A stretch of 11,928 bases of DNA from Phoronis ovalis (lineage: Eukaryota > Phoronida > Phoronidae), in NCBI GenBank assembly GCA_028565635.1, contig JAOXYB010049135.1, positions 1 to 11,928 on the forward strand, given 5' to 3'. Positions 1 through 9,400 of the stretch are shown one piece after another (the stretch's first letter is position 1; every line of letters starts with the position of its first letter). The notes under the pieces were generated by a model, which saw only the letters and a program-made list of their open reading frames with translations, did no database searches and was not told where the DNA came from. A program made the translations under genes and the position numbers.

Positions 1-187
1 AAAAGGAGCGCAGAGTGTCATGGAAAAAGAGTCTCTGAATGCACCAGATTGCAGGAAAACGCACCAAATATTCAAAACAATTCCGGGGGGCATGCCCCAG
101 GACCCCCTAGTTTCACTTCGCGCCCTGCGGGCGTGGCCCTCAAATGCTTTCCACGCCCCCTTCAGGAAAATCCTGGATCCGCCACTG
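1..187. mobile_element. Terminal fragment of a hAT-like DNA transposon (truncated by the window edge)
   Basis: The right boundary is at 187, where the sequence ends in TCCTGGATCCGCCACTG. Read from the other strand this gives CAGTGGCGGATCCAGGA, close to the CAGGGGCGGATCCAGG-type terminal inverted repeat I associate with hAT (Zaphod-like) elements of marine invertebrates. Just inside lie G/C-rich blocks (GGGGGGCATGCCCC at 87-100 and CGCGCCCTGCGGGCGTGG near 119-136) that also resemble the subterminal region of those elements and contrast with the AT-rich surroundings. No transposase coding is visible; the two short open frames here cross the G/C-rich terminal sequence and look accidental. The left end and the target duplication cannot be seen. 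The family assignment rests on remembered resemblance, not on a search. Confidence 0.55.
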
Positions 188-351
188 CTATGTCTAGCAT
201 TCAACATGTTAATCCTATCAGAAGCATCATGAATGAGCCTGTATTTGTTTAACATACTAAGAAAATTCTTTTTCTTGCTCTTACATTCAGTTGAATAATA
301 TGCAAGGCACAGATTTTTTAGCACGAACTTGAGAGTTACCTGCTACAAGTA

Positions 352-697
352 GCAGTCTGAATAAATCCATCCGCTAGTGTTCTGGCCGTTACCTTCTCAA
401 CTAACGTGACCATAGTCAAGTGTCGGTCATTAAATATTTGACCCGACTTTTGCCCAACCGAGATAAGCCTTTCTCTCTTTGTAATCAACCTATTTTACCA
501 GCTACCCGCTTAGTCCACTGTTATACCTATTATTGCAAGCAACAATTTGATTGGTGTCAAGACTTCGCGTACATTTCTATATATAAATAAAGGTATTCTT
601 CCGCTTGTCGAGATAACAAACAAAAATTAACTATGGTTAAGCCCAGACGTTAGTTGAGAAGGTACGGAACACTAACGGATGGATTTATTCAGACTGC
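352..697. mobile_element. MITE-like element with about 50-55 bp terminal inverted repeats
   Basis: The left arm (352-406) and the right arm (648-697) are reverse complements. The outermost 30 bases differ at one position. After that comes a gap of about 5 bases in the right arm, and then a further 16 matching bases ending in CTCAACTAACG. Beyond the arms a shorter match (CCATAG against CTATGG, near 411 and 631) suggests the palindrome once extended further. The whole unit is about 346 bp, AT-rich inside and has no coding capacity, as expected of a non-autonomous DNA transposon. No clear target-site duplication is seen at the borders, so the superfamily is unknown. It ends 62 bp before the dehydrogenase start codon, so its right arm probably lies in the 5' leader or core promoter of that gene. 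Confidence 0.8.
578..590 (+). promoter_or_regulatory. Candidate TATA box for the dehydrogenase gene
   Basis: The sequence TATATATAAATAA contains TATAAA at 582-587. Transcription would then start near 610-620, giving a 5' leader of about 140-150 bases before the ATG at 760. The box lies inside the MITE-like element, so if it is used the promoter was supplied by a transposon. In AT-rich DNA such strings arise by chance; only its position supports the call. Confidence 0.35.
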
Positions 698-759
698 AAA
701 TATAGCTACCTAAAATCACACGGTAAATCACGTGATAGATAAGGTAACCCCCTTTGGGC

Positions 760-3700
760 ATGGCTTCTACACAGAGTAATCGTCCATGTCTTTTACTTCC
801 TTGTTCAGAAGAGGATAACTCTGAATTAGGAATACCAAAGACTTTCGAAGAACGCTGTAGACTACATTTTAATGTCATATGGTTGAAAGATGTTGCTGCT
901 AATCCTGCTCTTGGCGAAAGAGTAGTTGGTGCAATGTGTACTGGTGATAAACCTGGGGTGGATGATCATCTGGCATGGTTTCCTAATCTAAAGGTATTGT
1001 ATTTTTATTCTAAAAGAAAAACTCAGTTTGTAAAGAAGAATTAACTTATATGATGATTGCTTTAAGACGAAATCTGACTGAAAGATAATTACATCAATAT
1101 TTTTATTCTGCAACAGCAGAGGATCGAGGCGATAAAAGTGGAAGCAATCTAAACTAATCGGGTGTCCTAGGATAAATTAATCAAAATTTGTAAAATCATT
1201 CCTTCTTTAGCAAAAAGAATTATTATATATCTTCACAGGGAAGTAATTAAATTGATAAGAAGTTGTTCGAGAGTTGATCTGAAACGTTTTAATTGATTTT
1301 TCTTAGTCAGGTTGGACTACAACCTCTACCATAGCAACAAAATATCGTAAAAAATATATAAATTACTAAAAAACAAAATTAAGAAAATACAATTTAATCC
1401 TAAGCGATGCAAATCTGGTCAGCTCGATTGCTATGCCTTATGAAGAAAATATGAATTCGTAGGCATTTTCTTTTAATTAAAATTGTCTTTATCTCTATAG
1501 GTTATTTCTAACTATGGCGTTGGTATGAATCATGTGGCATCCATCTATCCTGAATGTGCAAAACGTGGGATAAAGCTGGCAAATATTCCCCATGTACTGA
1601 GTAATGCAACCGCAGACATGGCCATGTGTTTGATGCTAGCTTCCGCTCGCAATTTTCGTATAGGTAATATATTCACTATAATGTAGTTAAAAGCTGTTAG
1701 TTCAAGCAGTTGTTAGAACGAAGATTCGGGGTTTTCTTTTAAGATAACCAAGATATAATTATTGGCACATGCACCTTTTCTGACATTTATTTCGCGGAAA
1801 ACGGTCACTTTAATTTCAATCCGCAAATTTTTGCAAACATTTTCTTATGATTGACCTCGTTATTTAATTTTTATTATTCTTTTGCATTATTGTTTTTCTT
1901 GCTTTGTATCTTTTGAGTTTGTTTTAATTTGCACAGCAATTTCTATTTGTATTATTTTAATTTCAATAAAACCATTAAAAATATTTAATGTAATATTAAT
2001 TGTAGATATTGAGGAGGCCATGGGACCTAACCATGTAACTGCATTTAATGGTAATTCGTATGGAGTTGATGTTAGTTTGGCCACGCTGGGTATTGTTGGT
2101 ATGGGTAATATCGGATATAAGATTGCACAGCGCGTAAAAGGGTTCGAAATGAAGATTCTGTATCACAGTAGAACTCGAAGGTAAGAGCAGGAATACAGAA
2201 ACAAATATATGCTAGGTTTTAGTCACGGAAGTGTGATGTATCCCAGCATTTTCAAAATATTGCTACAGTTCACCAAGCCTTACATTTTGTTTTCGTACAC
2301 AATTATTAAAAAGAATTCGAAAAAACTCTTGCATTCAACTATTTCGGAAAGGTTAAACTAAACTTTTAGGTATCTGATTATTATCAACATCGGTATACAA
2401 AAGTTGATACTGACCAAACCACTAGTTGCCTCTAGTTTTCAGATATTTGTTTCCCTTGTTACCTCCAGGTGATGATGTGGAGTTTATGTTTGTTTGTTTG
2501 TTTGTTTGTCTATATTGTTATCAGGATATCTCAAAAAGTCAAGGACGGATTGGGACGAAACTTGGTAGATAGGTCAGGTGTGTCGAAAGGACAAATTAAT
2601 TAGATTTTTGTGACGATCCGGATCCTGTTCCGGATATTATATTTCTAAATGGATTCCTCACCAATGAGAGATACGGTCAAAAACCGTATATATACAGATT
2701 CAGTTCCGGATACTCGAAATTTAGTATAATGACAAAGTTGAAAGATCCGGTTCCCGATCTATCGAAATCATTTTCCATTATCTGCTTGCGAATGCCGAAA
2801 GCCGTTAATTTATTACCAGCTGGACACGAAACCTGCACTTAAAGCTGGTTCAAACAGGTTCAGAGGTTTCTGTAGGACTAATATATGTCCAGAATGATCG
2901 ACCTGATGGATGTATGCAATCTACCGTGCTACGTATTCTAGTTATATTGCGTTATAATGCCTGCATGTTCTGTGCCAGTTTGTGTCAGATTGAGATTATG
3001 ACTTTTTCAGATCTGCAGAAATTGAGTCATCGGTGGCCGCTACATACTACTCCCGTCTTCATGACATGCTAAAATTGGCCGATTTTGTTGTTATAATTTG
3101 TCCATTAACTTCAGAAACAAAGCATTTATTCAATGATGCAGAATTCAATTGTATGAAACCAACAGCTACCATCATAAATGTGGCTAGAGGTGAGTACTTC
3201 TCATTATTCCGTTCAAAGTAATTAAATACGAAATTATCAAATGCTATCTAACCAGGGCGATCAGATAGGTGCTTTTTGTCTGTCCATAAATATTTGACTT
3301 AGCATTTTTGCTATTTTTTTCAAACATAGCGAAATTGTTTTTGAAGCTCTACGAAACTTACGCGAAATTACATGAAATATATAGCATTTATTAATAAGAT
3401 AATCAAGAATGTAGAGTGATTGCCACGGAAATCAGCCGTGTTACTGTTTATATAAGTATTACCATAGTTAACTTCATTAATACGATAATATTAGCAAGAA
3501 AAGATGCCCCTGTGTGACAAGAATGTTTCATACCTGGTTTCATAATGTGCAAATAACAGTGTTAGCTTTATTTATGTAGGTCCAGTTATCCACACTGACG
3601 CGTTAGTCCGAGCTTTAAAAGAAAACAAGATAAGAGCCGCAGGTTTGGATGTAACCGACCCTGAACCACTGCCTAGGGACCATCCATTGCTGAAGATGGC

Positions 3701-3830
3701 TAATGTCATTATTACTCCACACGCTGGTACCAAAACGGCCGAAACAAGAGGATATATGGATGAAGTCATGGTTGAGAATATTCTATCTGTAATCGAAGGG
3801 AGACCTTTGGTAAATGAATGGAAACCATAA
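760..3830 (+). CDS. D-isomer-specific 2-hydroxyacid dehydrogenase, glyoxylate/hydroxypyruvate reductase-like (5 exons, complete)
   Basis: Exons are 760-993, 1501-1663, 2006-2180, 3011-3189 and 3580-3830 (TAA at 3828-3830). All introns are GT-AG and the frame is continuous, giving 333 residues, close to the usual 320-330 of this family. Start: ATG 760 is the first in-frame ATG after an in-frame stop at 745, with a purine at -3 and G at +4. The family reduces glyoxylate or hydroxypyruvate (or related 2-oxo acids) with NAD(P)H. Visible marks are the substrate-loop segment [12 protein letters not shown] (79-90), the dinucleotide motif GMGNIG (164-169), and the catalytic set Arg250 (NVARG), Glu279 (DPEP) and His298 (TPHAG). 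The second Rossmann strand ends in YHSRTRR (185-191), without the Asp typical of NAD users, which suggests NADPH preference (inference). Oddities: the substrate loop has Asn88 where Asp is usual, and Ala299 follows the catalytic His where Ile is common. No targeting peptide is obvious, so it is probably cytosolic. Family is certain; the exact substrate and the orthology to vertebrate GRHPR are not. Confidence 0.93.
994..1500 (+). other. Intron 1 of the dehydrogenase gene
   Basis: The donor is AAG|GTATTG and the acceptor TATCTCTATAG|GTTATT. The intron is AT-rich and phase 0. I see no gene, repeat or conserved motif in it. Confidence 0.85.
2488..2945. repeat. Dispersed repeat in intron 3 of the dehydrogenase gene
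   Basis: It begins with five GTTT units (2488-2507). The next segment, TATCTCAAAAAGTCAAGGA (2525-2543), followed by ACGGATTGGGACGAAACTTGG (2544-2564), resembles a phrase I recall from many invertebrate genomes (roughly 'atctcaaaaagttatgaacggatttggatgaaa'). Then come several copies of GATCCGG- or TTCCGGAT-like words (2614-2760). The segment ends with TATGCAATCTACCGTGCTACG and TTCTAGTT near 2912-2944, which also matches the closing phrase of those repeats. Intron 3 (2181-3010, donor AAG|GTAAGA, acceptor TTTTTCAG|ATC) is the longest of the gene, which fits an insertion. No coding or terminal inverted repeat is visible, and the element class is unknown. Confidence 0.5.
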
Positions 3831-3893
3831 AATATCGTACGTGTAAACGAACACTTTTGTTATGTATCTTAATGTGAGATAATTTTATCTAAT

Positions 3894-3899
3894 AATAAA
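3894..3899 (+). other. Polyadenylation signal of the dehydrogenase gene
   Basis: AATAAA lies 63 bases after the TAA stop codon, inside an AT-rich run and followed by a T/G-containing stretch (TTGTCTCTTGG at 3909-3919). Cleavage would fall about 10-30 bases downstream, giving a 3' UTR of roughly 80-100 bases. Confidence 0.6.
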
Positions 3900-3929
3900 A
3901 AATACGAATTGTCTCTTGGTCAATTGCTA

Positions 3930-6248
3930 CCACCAGATGGCGCGATGTTTATCAATAATGTACAGAGCAAATGCAATAATGTTTTTCACAGCTCTGCTGT
4001 GTATTTCATTTTACTGACTTTTGTTTCTGGAATGTGTTAATTCTTCAAATAGACTCTTCCCTTTACACTGAAAGCTACTTAAAGTCAGTTAAATATCAGT
4101 TTTAGACGCGCGTTTTTTTCAGTTAATTTAATGTGTTAAACAAGTAAACAGAAAAGTTATGTATCAAACAGCTGAGGTATTTCCCATTCTTAGTCAGGAG
4201 GTTAGATTTCTATTGTACTTCTTTCATTTATGTCGTCATTGGAAAAACAAGAACTTAATTTCCAATGCTTGTTGAAATCAGACATATTTATTTTTAGTTA
4301 AAAATGGTTATTGAAATAACGTACAAGTTTTAATTTTTTCTCCCTCAAATAGCAGTAGGGCATTTCGACACGGGCAACTCACAATCTTTGCCTAACTTGG
4401 CATAGTTGTTCAAAATATACTTTACATCATTATAATTACTTGATTTAACTTGCTCCCGTATACGTTTCGCAAGTTAAAAACACTGCCTGTTCATGTCCCG
4501 GTGTTCGCAACTTCTTCAAACTTGCATTAAGATCACCTTGCTTTGTAATCGTCTGAACCAAAATTAGCATCGCTCCTTTTTGGCTTTTCCAAATTGACCT
4601 TGACCTAATATATTATTATTTATCATAACTTCTTCGCTCAGTTCAACATTTTTCTCAACGACGTGTACATTTAAAACAACTCCTACCACTTCAGTTACTT
4701 TTTATCTAATGCTTAGTAATTTAATCATATGCTGTGATAAGACTTTCATCAGGCAGGGAGTTTTGAAAAAAAAAATTGACTTGGGCTCTTGGAGATCCGA
4801 CTCAAATCCATGGCTGGTACGCAATAAGGGTTGAATTTTTCGATAAAAAATATAAAACGATACCTACATTACACAATGGAAACCTGGTTGAGTTCACTTA
4901 CTACAGCGCTTGCAGCAGTATTATAGATATATAACGAATTGCAGTGAAAAAGGTTAAAACGCATAAAGCATATAGGTATAAACAATTTTCTCACTGCACT
5001 TAGGGTATCTAAAACGCGTTTAGGGGCTTTTCAAAAAGTCATTTGCAAACGTGGGTACCACTGATTCAGTCGGACTCCCGGGCTTCTAATTTTAGAATTA
5101 GGCTAAACTTAATGTTTTTCGATAAATTACTTTGAATCTGAATGGGTGACCTCCTTTTGTCGAATCTGAATTATATATATTGCGCAGTCTATATATGGAA
5201 TGACACGAGAATCTATTGGGGTAGGTAGACTACCTCATTAACGGTCCCCAAAAAGACAGAAGATAAGAGTTGTCAATCAGTAACGACAACCAGCGCGCAC
5301 CACCTATCGTAATCATTATCTTTATCTATAAAAATCATTTTAGCTTATTCCAAAATCCCATATTAAAAAAAAATTAAATATAGACATTTTTAAAAACTCT
5401 TATGTACTGTTTCTTGAATATTTCGTAATTTGTTGTTTCACAAAATTTGAAAAATGGTTTATAGGAACCAAAAATATGTCTATAATTCCATTTTGGTCAA
5501 TTTTCAAGGTAAATTATCTAAGAAACCCCCAGATACACCTGTCGACAGCCAACTTTTAACACATAAATATCAGGCCCAAGCCGAAAAACATTCTTTTATC
5601 CAAAATTTACTCTATATTAAAAAATTCAAATATGTACATCTTCAAATACCTCAAGGTTCCGTTTTGACTTTCTTGATTTCTTTGTTTTCACCAAAAATAT
5701 TGAAAATGCTTTTTAGAAAAAAACAGTTTACATACATTGTGACTATCTCTATAGTTCTGTGTTTTATTCACTTTTAATATTACCACAATATTTAGTATCC
5801 TTGACTACCGCAAGTACGTGAAAAATAAGCAACAGCATTAAAAATGCACATCCTTTATGTGCAATCAGTGAACCACATTTCGACTGATGTCAAATATTTA
5901 GAACGTTTTAATTTGTGGCGTATTGGGGACCAAAAATTTCCGGGAAATTTAGCATCCAAATCATGAGACCTATATGCTGACAAGGCCCAAAATCTTGAGA
6001 CTGCCGGATTGATAGAAGTGCGAAGCTATTTGGGCCAAATGAACAAATATATAACCAGTCAGCCAACCTAAAAATCATTCGGTGCTTTTAGCCCAATGGC
6101 ATTTTGTACGTGTCAAATAGGAAAAGAACCCCTGCAATGACCGCCACTAAATATAAGCCAGAAACCTTGTTCATGTCCATTTTAAGTGACCCTTACTAGA
6201 AAACCTTACCTCTGATCGTAACAGCGTTTCCCCCTTATCAACCCAGAC
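3930..6248. other. Intergenic region between two convergent genes
   Basis: About 2.3 kb of AT-rich DNA separates the 3' ends of the dehydrogenase gene (+) and the GTPase-like gene (-). Apart from the palindromic element near 4781-5087, I recognise no gene or RNA. The longest open frame (5454-5777, 107 codons) has a low-complexity AT-driven composition and resembles no family I know. Small hairpins occur (AGGTAG-A-CTACCT near 5223, TGCACAT-CCTT-ATGTGCA near 5844) but look incidental. Confidence 0.6.
4781..5087. repeat. Imperfect palindromic (fold-back) element
   Basis: The left arm (about 4781-4866) and the reverse complement of the right arm (about 5003-5087) align at moderate identity with small gaps. 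Shared blocks include GGGCT/AGCCC, TCCGACT (4796-4802 against AGTCGGA at 5069-5075), GGTAC (4816-4820 against GTACC at 5055-5059) and a T-run followed by AAAACG...ATACC. A nested pair, TGCAGTGAAAAA (4940-4951) and TTTCTCACTGCA (about 4987-4998), sits near the centre. The decayed symmetry suggests an old MITE or an inverted pair of short repeats. It has no coding capacity. The left arm's GACTCAAATCC vaguely recalls a tRNA T-arm, but no cloverleaf was found. Confidence 0.5.
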
Positions 6249-6300
6249 TTTATTTTGTGCCAGGAAACTAGATAAATAATATTAAGTTTAAAATTGCATA

Positions 6301-6306
6301 TTTATT
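6301..6306 (-). other. Candidate polyadenylation signal of the GTPase-like gene
   Basis: On the minus strand this reads AATAAA, 159 bases past the TGA stop (6465-6467). A second AATAAA lies at 6249-6254, about 50 bases further downstream. Either could serve; the AT-rich context makes chance matches likely. Confidence 0.4.
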
Positions 6307-6464
6307 ATTATGTACTAAAATAAAATGATTTCCAGAAAAGTAAGCATTCTATGGAATAGCACCATGTCCGAGGTTTGGGAACTACTAGCTGCCTTGAAAT
6401 GCATTTTGCTGCCTTTAAAATGTGTTCAATGCTCTTGTTTTTTCTCTTTGTCACCACACGGAGT

Positions 6465-9400
6465 TCACAAGTCGTGTTCTGCAACACTCTGTTTCAGGTA
6501 TTCTTGATATAAAGTTTGCTAAAAAAGTAAATGAAGTTATTGAAGTACCTTACACAATAAGGTACAAATCCTTTAATTCTTTTATGATATTAATAAACTT
6601 CAGCTCAAATCTTTTGCTTAATTATTGCTAGGCTGGCCAGGTACGCTTTCCTGTATTTCTGCAGTATGTTTCTTCAAGATAACAAGTCGAAATACTTACC
6701 TTCTTAGACTTGACAACATTTTGAACAAATTCTCTCTCCTCCATTAGCGCACGTTTCTGTTTTCGACTGAGAGTTGGACGAGATCTTGATTTGAACTTGG
6801 CAACGATTAACAGGATAAGAGACAGCAGTATGCACACTCCAAGCACATGCAGATGATAGTCAGCTGGTATTTGAGACCACATGCTCTTCACAGGAGTCTA
6901 TAATAGAAATTACAGTTAAGTTTCATAAAAGTTATGTATTGTTAAAATAAACTAGTTGCATGCTCCAGTGTCCCACACTGCAGTTTATTCAATGCTATAG
7001 TTGCTTGACAGTTACTTCCCATGCAGGTTTTATTTACCTACATCAGCTTGTAGTTCAGTTTATTTACAGCAAAAATTCGTTCACAGGGCAATTGACTTTA
7101 CCTTCCTTTTTAACAGTAACATACACTATCACATCAATAAACAGATAGTACATATTGGTATATACACTGCAGTCAACTTACTAAGTACAGCAGTAATGTT
7201 TCCGTTCCATTTATACCCAGTGTAGAATGCAAGAGTTGTCTCGACACACTACTGGCCAGAGCATTGACCAACAGAAGCACAGGCAAGATAACTCCCAGAC
7301 AACCAAACATCACTCCTTTTGTTCTGGCCGCAAAGTTATGAGCCACATCAGCACTGCAACCAAAAGCAAGACTGGAGATTTAAAACAACTCTACATACCA
7401 ATTCAAATATGTTATTTCCACATATTTACACAATCACACAGTTATTTAAAATTTTGCACCAAGTTTACTCTTTTTCAGAAATTGTTTCAAGCAAAGTTTT
7501 AACAACGTGTGAACCAATGGAAGTAAAATTAATTTGAAATAGATATATACAGGCATTTGGTTACTGTCTTTTTCTATAATGTTACCTAAGAGTATATTGG
7601 GGTTGTCACTTAGAAATTCCACAAGGCATTATCACAGAGCAAACCCAAATTAATGACTGAGCTGAGAGATCATTCCTTTACTGTCCTGCAGACAACATAA
7701 TAATATGATAACGCTACTCACTTGTCCTTGGCCAATTTTTGATCCACCAAGACGGCTATTTTCTCACAATCTTTCTCCAGGGTGTTCAAGGTGTTCTGAA
7801 TAGTCTGATTGATAGTCTTCTCAATATCTTTACACACTTCATCAATCTGGTTTACACATCGACTAGGCTACAAAGAATGTAAAACTGCTATCAAAACAGG
7901 ACCGTCTATAAAGCACACATTGGAGATTTGTGAAGCCCTATTGCCAGTGAGCTGTAACAACAAAACTCAACATGTTTCTTGATACTCTTATTTTCTAGTA
8001 TAGCACCTTGCTTGACAAAGAAAACAGCTTTTTACATTTTAGTTTGATCAGACAACCATGACCCACCTTTTGACCTAATTGCATTAAATGCACTCAGATC
8101 TTAAAATTTACCGTCTTTCGAAATTTCATACAGCAATGCTTTGAAGCTCTTATTTGCAAAAAATGTATAAATCTTTCTTTGTTGAATTTTAACTCAATAA
8201 AGTCCCTTCATTTTTTCTGATTTCTTATCATCTAATTGGTTTACACGAGCTAAATTTGTACTTTCTTGACATGATAATAACCAACTAAGACCATCAGAGT
8301 ATTACTGTACGAACATTTTTATCATACTGGTGAGTTATTGTTACTTTGAAAAGATGATAGATTTTGACTAGCAAACTGTTAAGACCAATATGTCAGATAT
8401 AGGGCCTATTAGTAGGACTAAGTTATGTCAGATCCAAATATTTCTATATAAGCCTCAAACACAGAAATGCCAATAATTTATACATTGTGCTCTATGCTTA
8501 TATACAGATGCACTAAACATGTATATCTGTTTTTCGGTAGACATGCTATAAGACATTATACTCACCTTCCCAGAAGGGTTCGGTATATATATAGTTGGCA
8601 TATCAAAACCTGTACGATTTAAACCAGGCCGCTTACATAACTCTTGGACAATCTGCATCATTACTCGCTGAAAACAGTAAATTAAAGTACATGCTACATA
8701 CTTTGCCAAACAGGTTATTTGTGCAAAATCACAAATTGAAAATTGATTGCTGTACTTTCTATTATTAGTACAATAGAATTAAACTCCTCATGCTTGCAGT
8801 TGCTTTTTCTTGTAATCTAAATAATTGCTTTATTTAACAAACTTGTTTGCTTTTGCTTTTTTGTACAAAAGAGAAAAGGCAGTTTTTAAAAACCTACCAC
8901 CAACAAAAGTATTGTATTCAAACATATCAATGGTTTGATTTGAAAATAAAAGCAGACAAGTCCTGCTGTTTATTAGTCACTTATTTGTATGTTACATGAG
9001 AAGTTTCACTAGGGGCACACAGCTGAAGCACAACCATGAAATGAAAAAGAGATTGGGGCATTAATATGTCATTTGTTTTAAGGTGGTTCTTACCTGCCTG
9101 TCACTTTCATGTCCCGCATCATCAGCCTTACTGAGATAGAATCTCATACGTTCAGCATGCTTTTCGTTTAATTTCTCCACTAAGTTCAAGGTTCTTTTAC
9201 ATAATGCCTGACCAATGGGGTCAAAAAATACAAAGATCAGATCAGCCAAGTCACCTACAAAATAAGCAAATGAAAAATTATAAAACAGTGTACAAGAAAT
9301 GATTTCAGGTAAAATATCAAAGTATAAAAAACTTGAACAGGAAAATTTGTGAAATGTGAAGAAATATTATGTAAAAGTTATATGCTTTACTCTATCCGAA

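Noticed and set aside
20-252. Two overlapping open frames at the left edge
   Set aside because: They run through the G/C-rich end of the hAT-like element in different frames and carry no transposase motifs.
754-759. Possible earlier start at TTG 754 for the dehydrogenase
   Set aside because: TTG is not a normal start in animal nuclear genes. ATG 760 is in frame two codons later with a good context.
672-878. Minus-strand open frame over the first dehydrogenase exon
   Set aside because: It is antisense to a well-supported coding exon and the MITE arm. It shows no family resemblance of its own.
2488-2507. GTTT microsatellite as an independent feature
   Set aside because: It forms the leading edge of the larger dispersed repeat and is only five units long.
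4781-4825. tRNA-like or SINE-head sequence
   Set aside because: Only a loose T-arm resemblance (GACTCAAATCC) is visible. No A box at the right distance and no cloverleaf could be drawn.
5222-5252. Small palindrome and GGTCCCCAA matching TTGGGGACC near 5923
   Set aside because: The inverted match is about 9 bases with no extension, too short to define element ends.
5454-5777. 107-codon open frame in the intergenic region
   Set aside because: The protein is rich in Lys, Ile, Leu and Phe as AT-rich DNA produces by chance. It has no recognisable domain, and no exon partners or promoter context were found.
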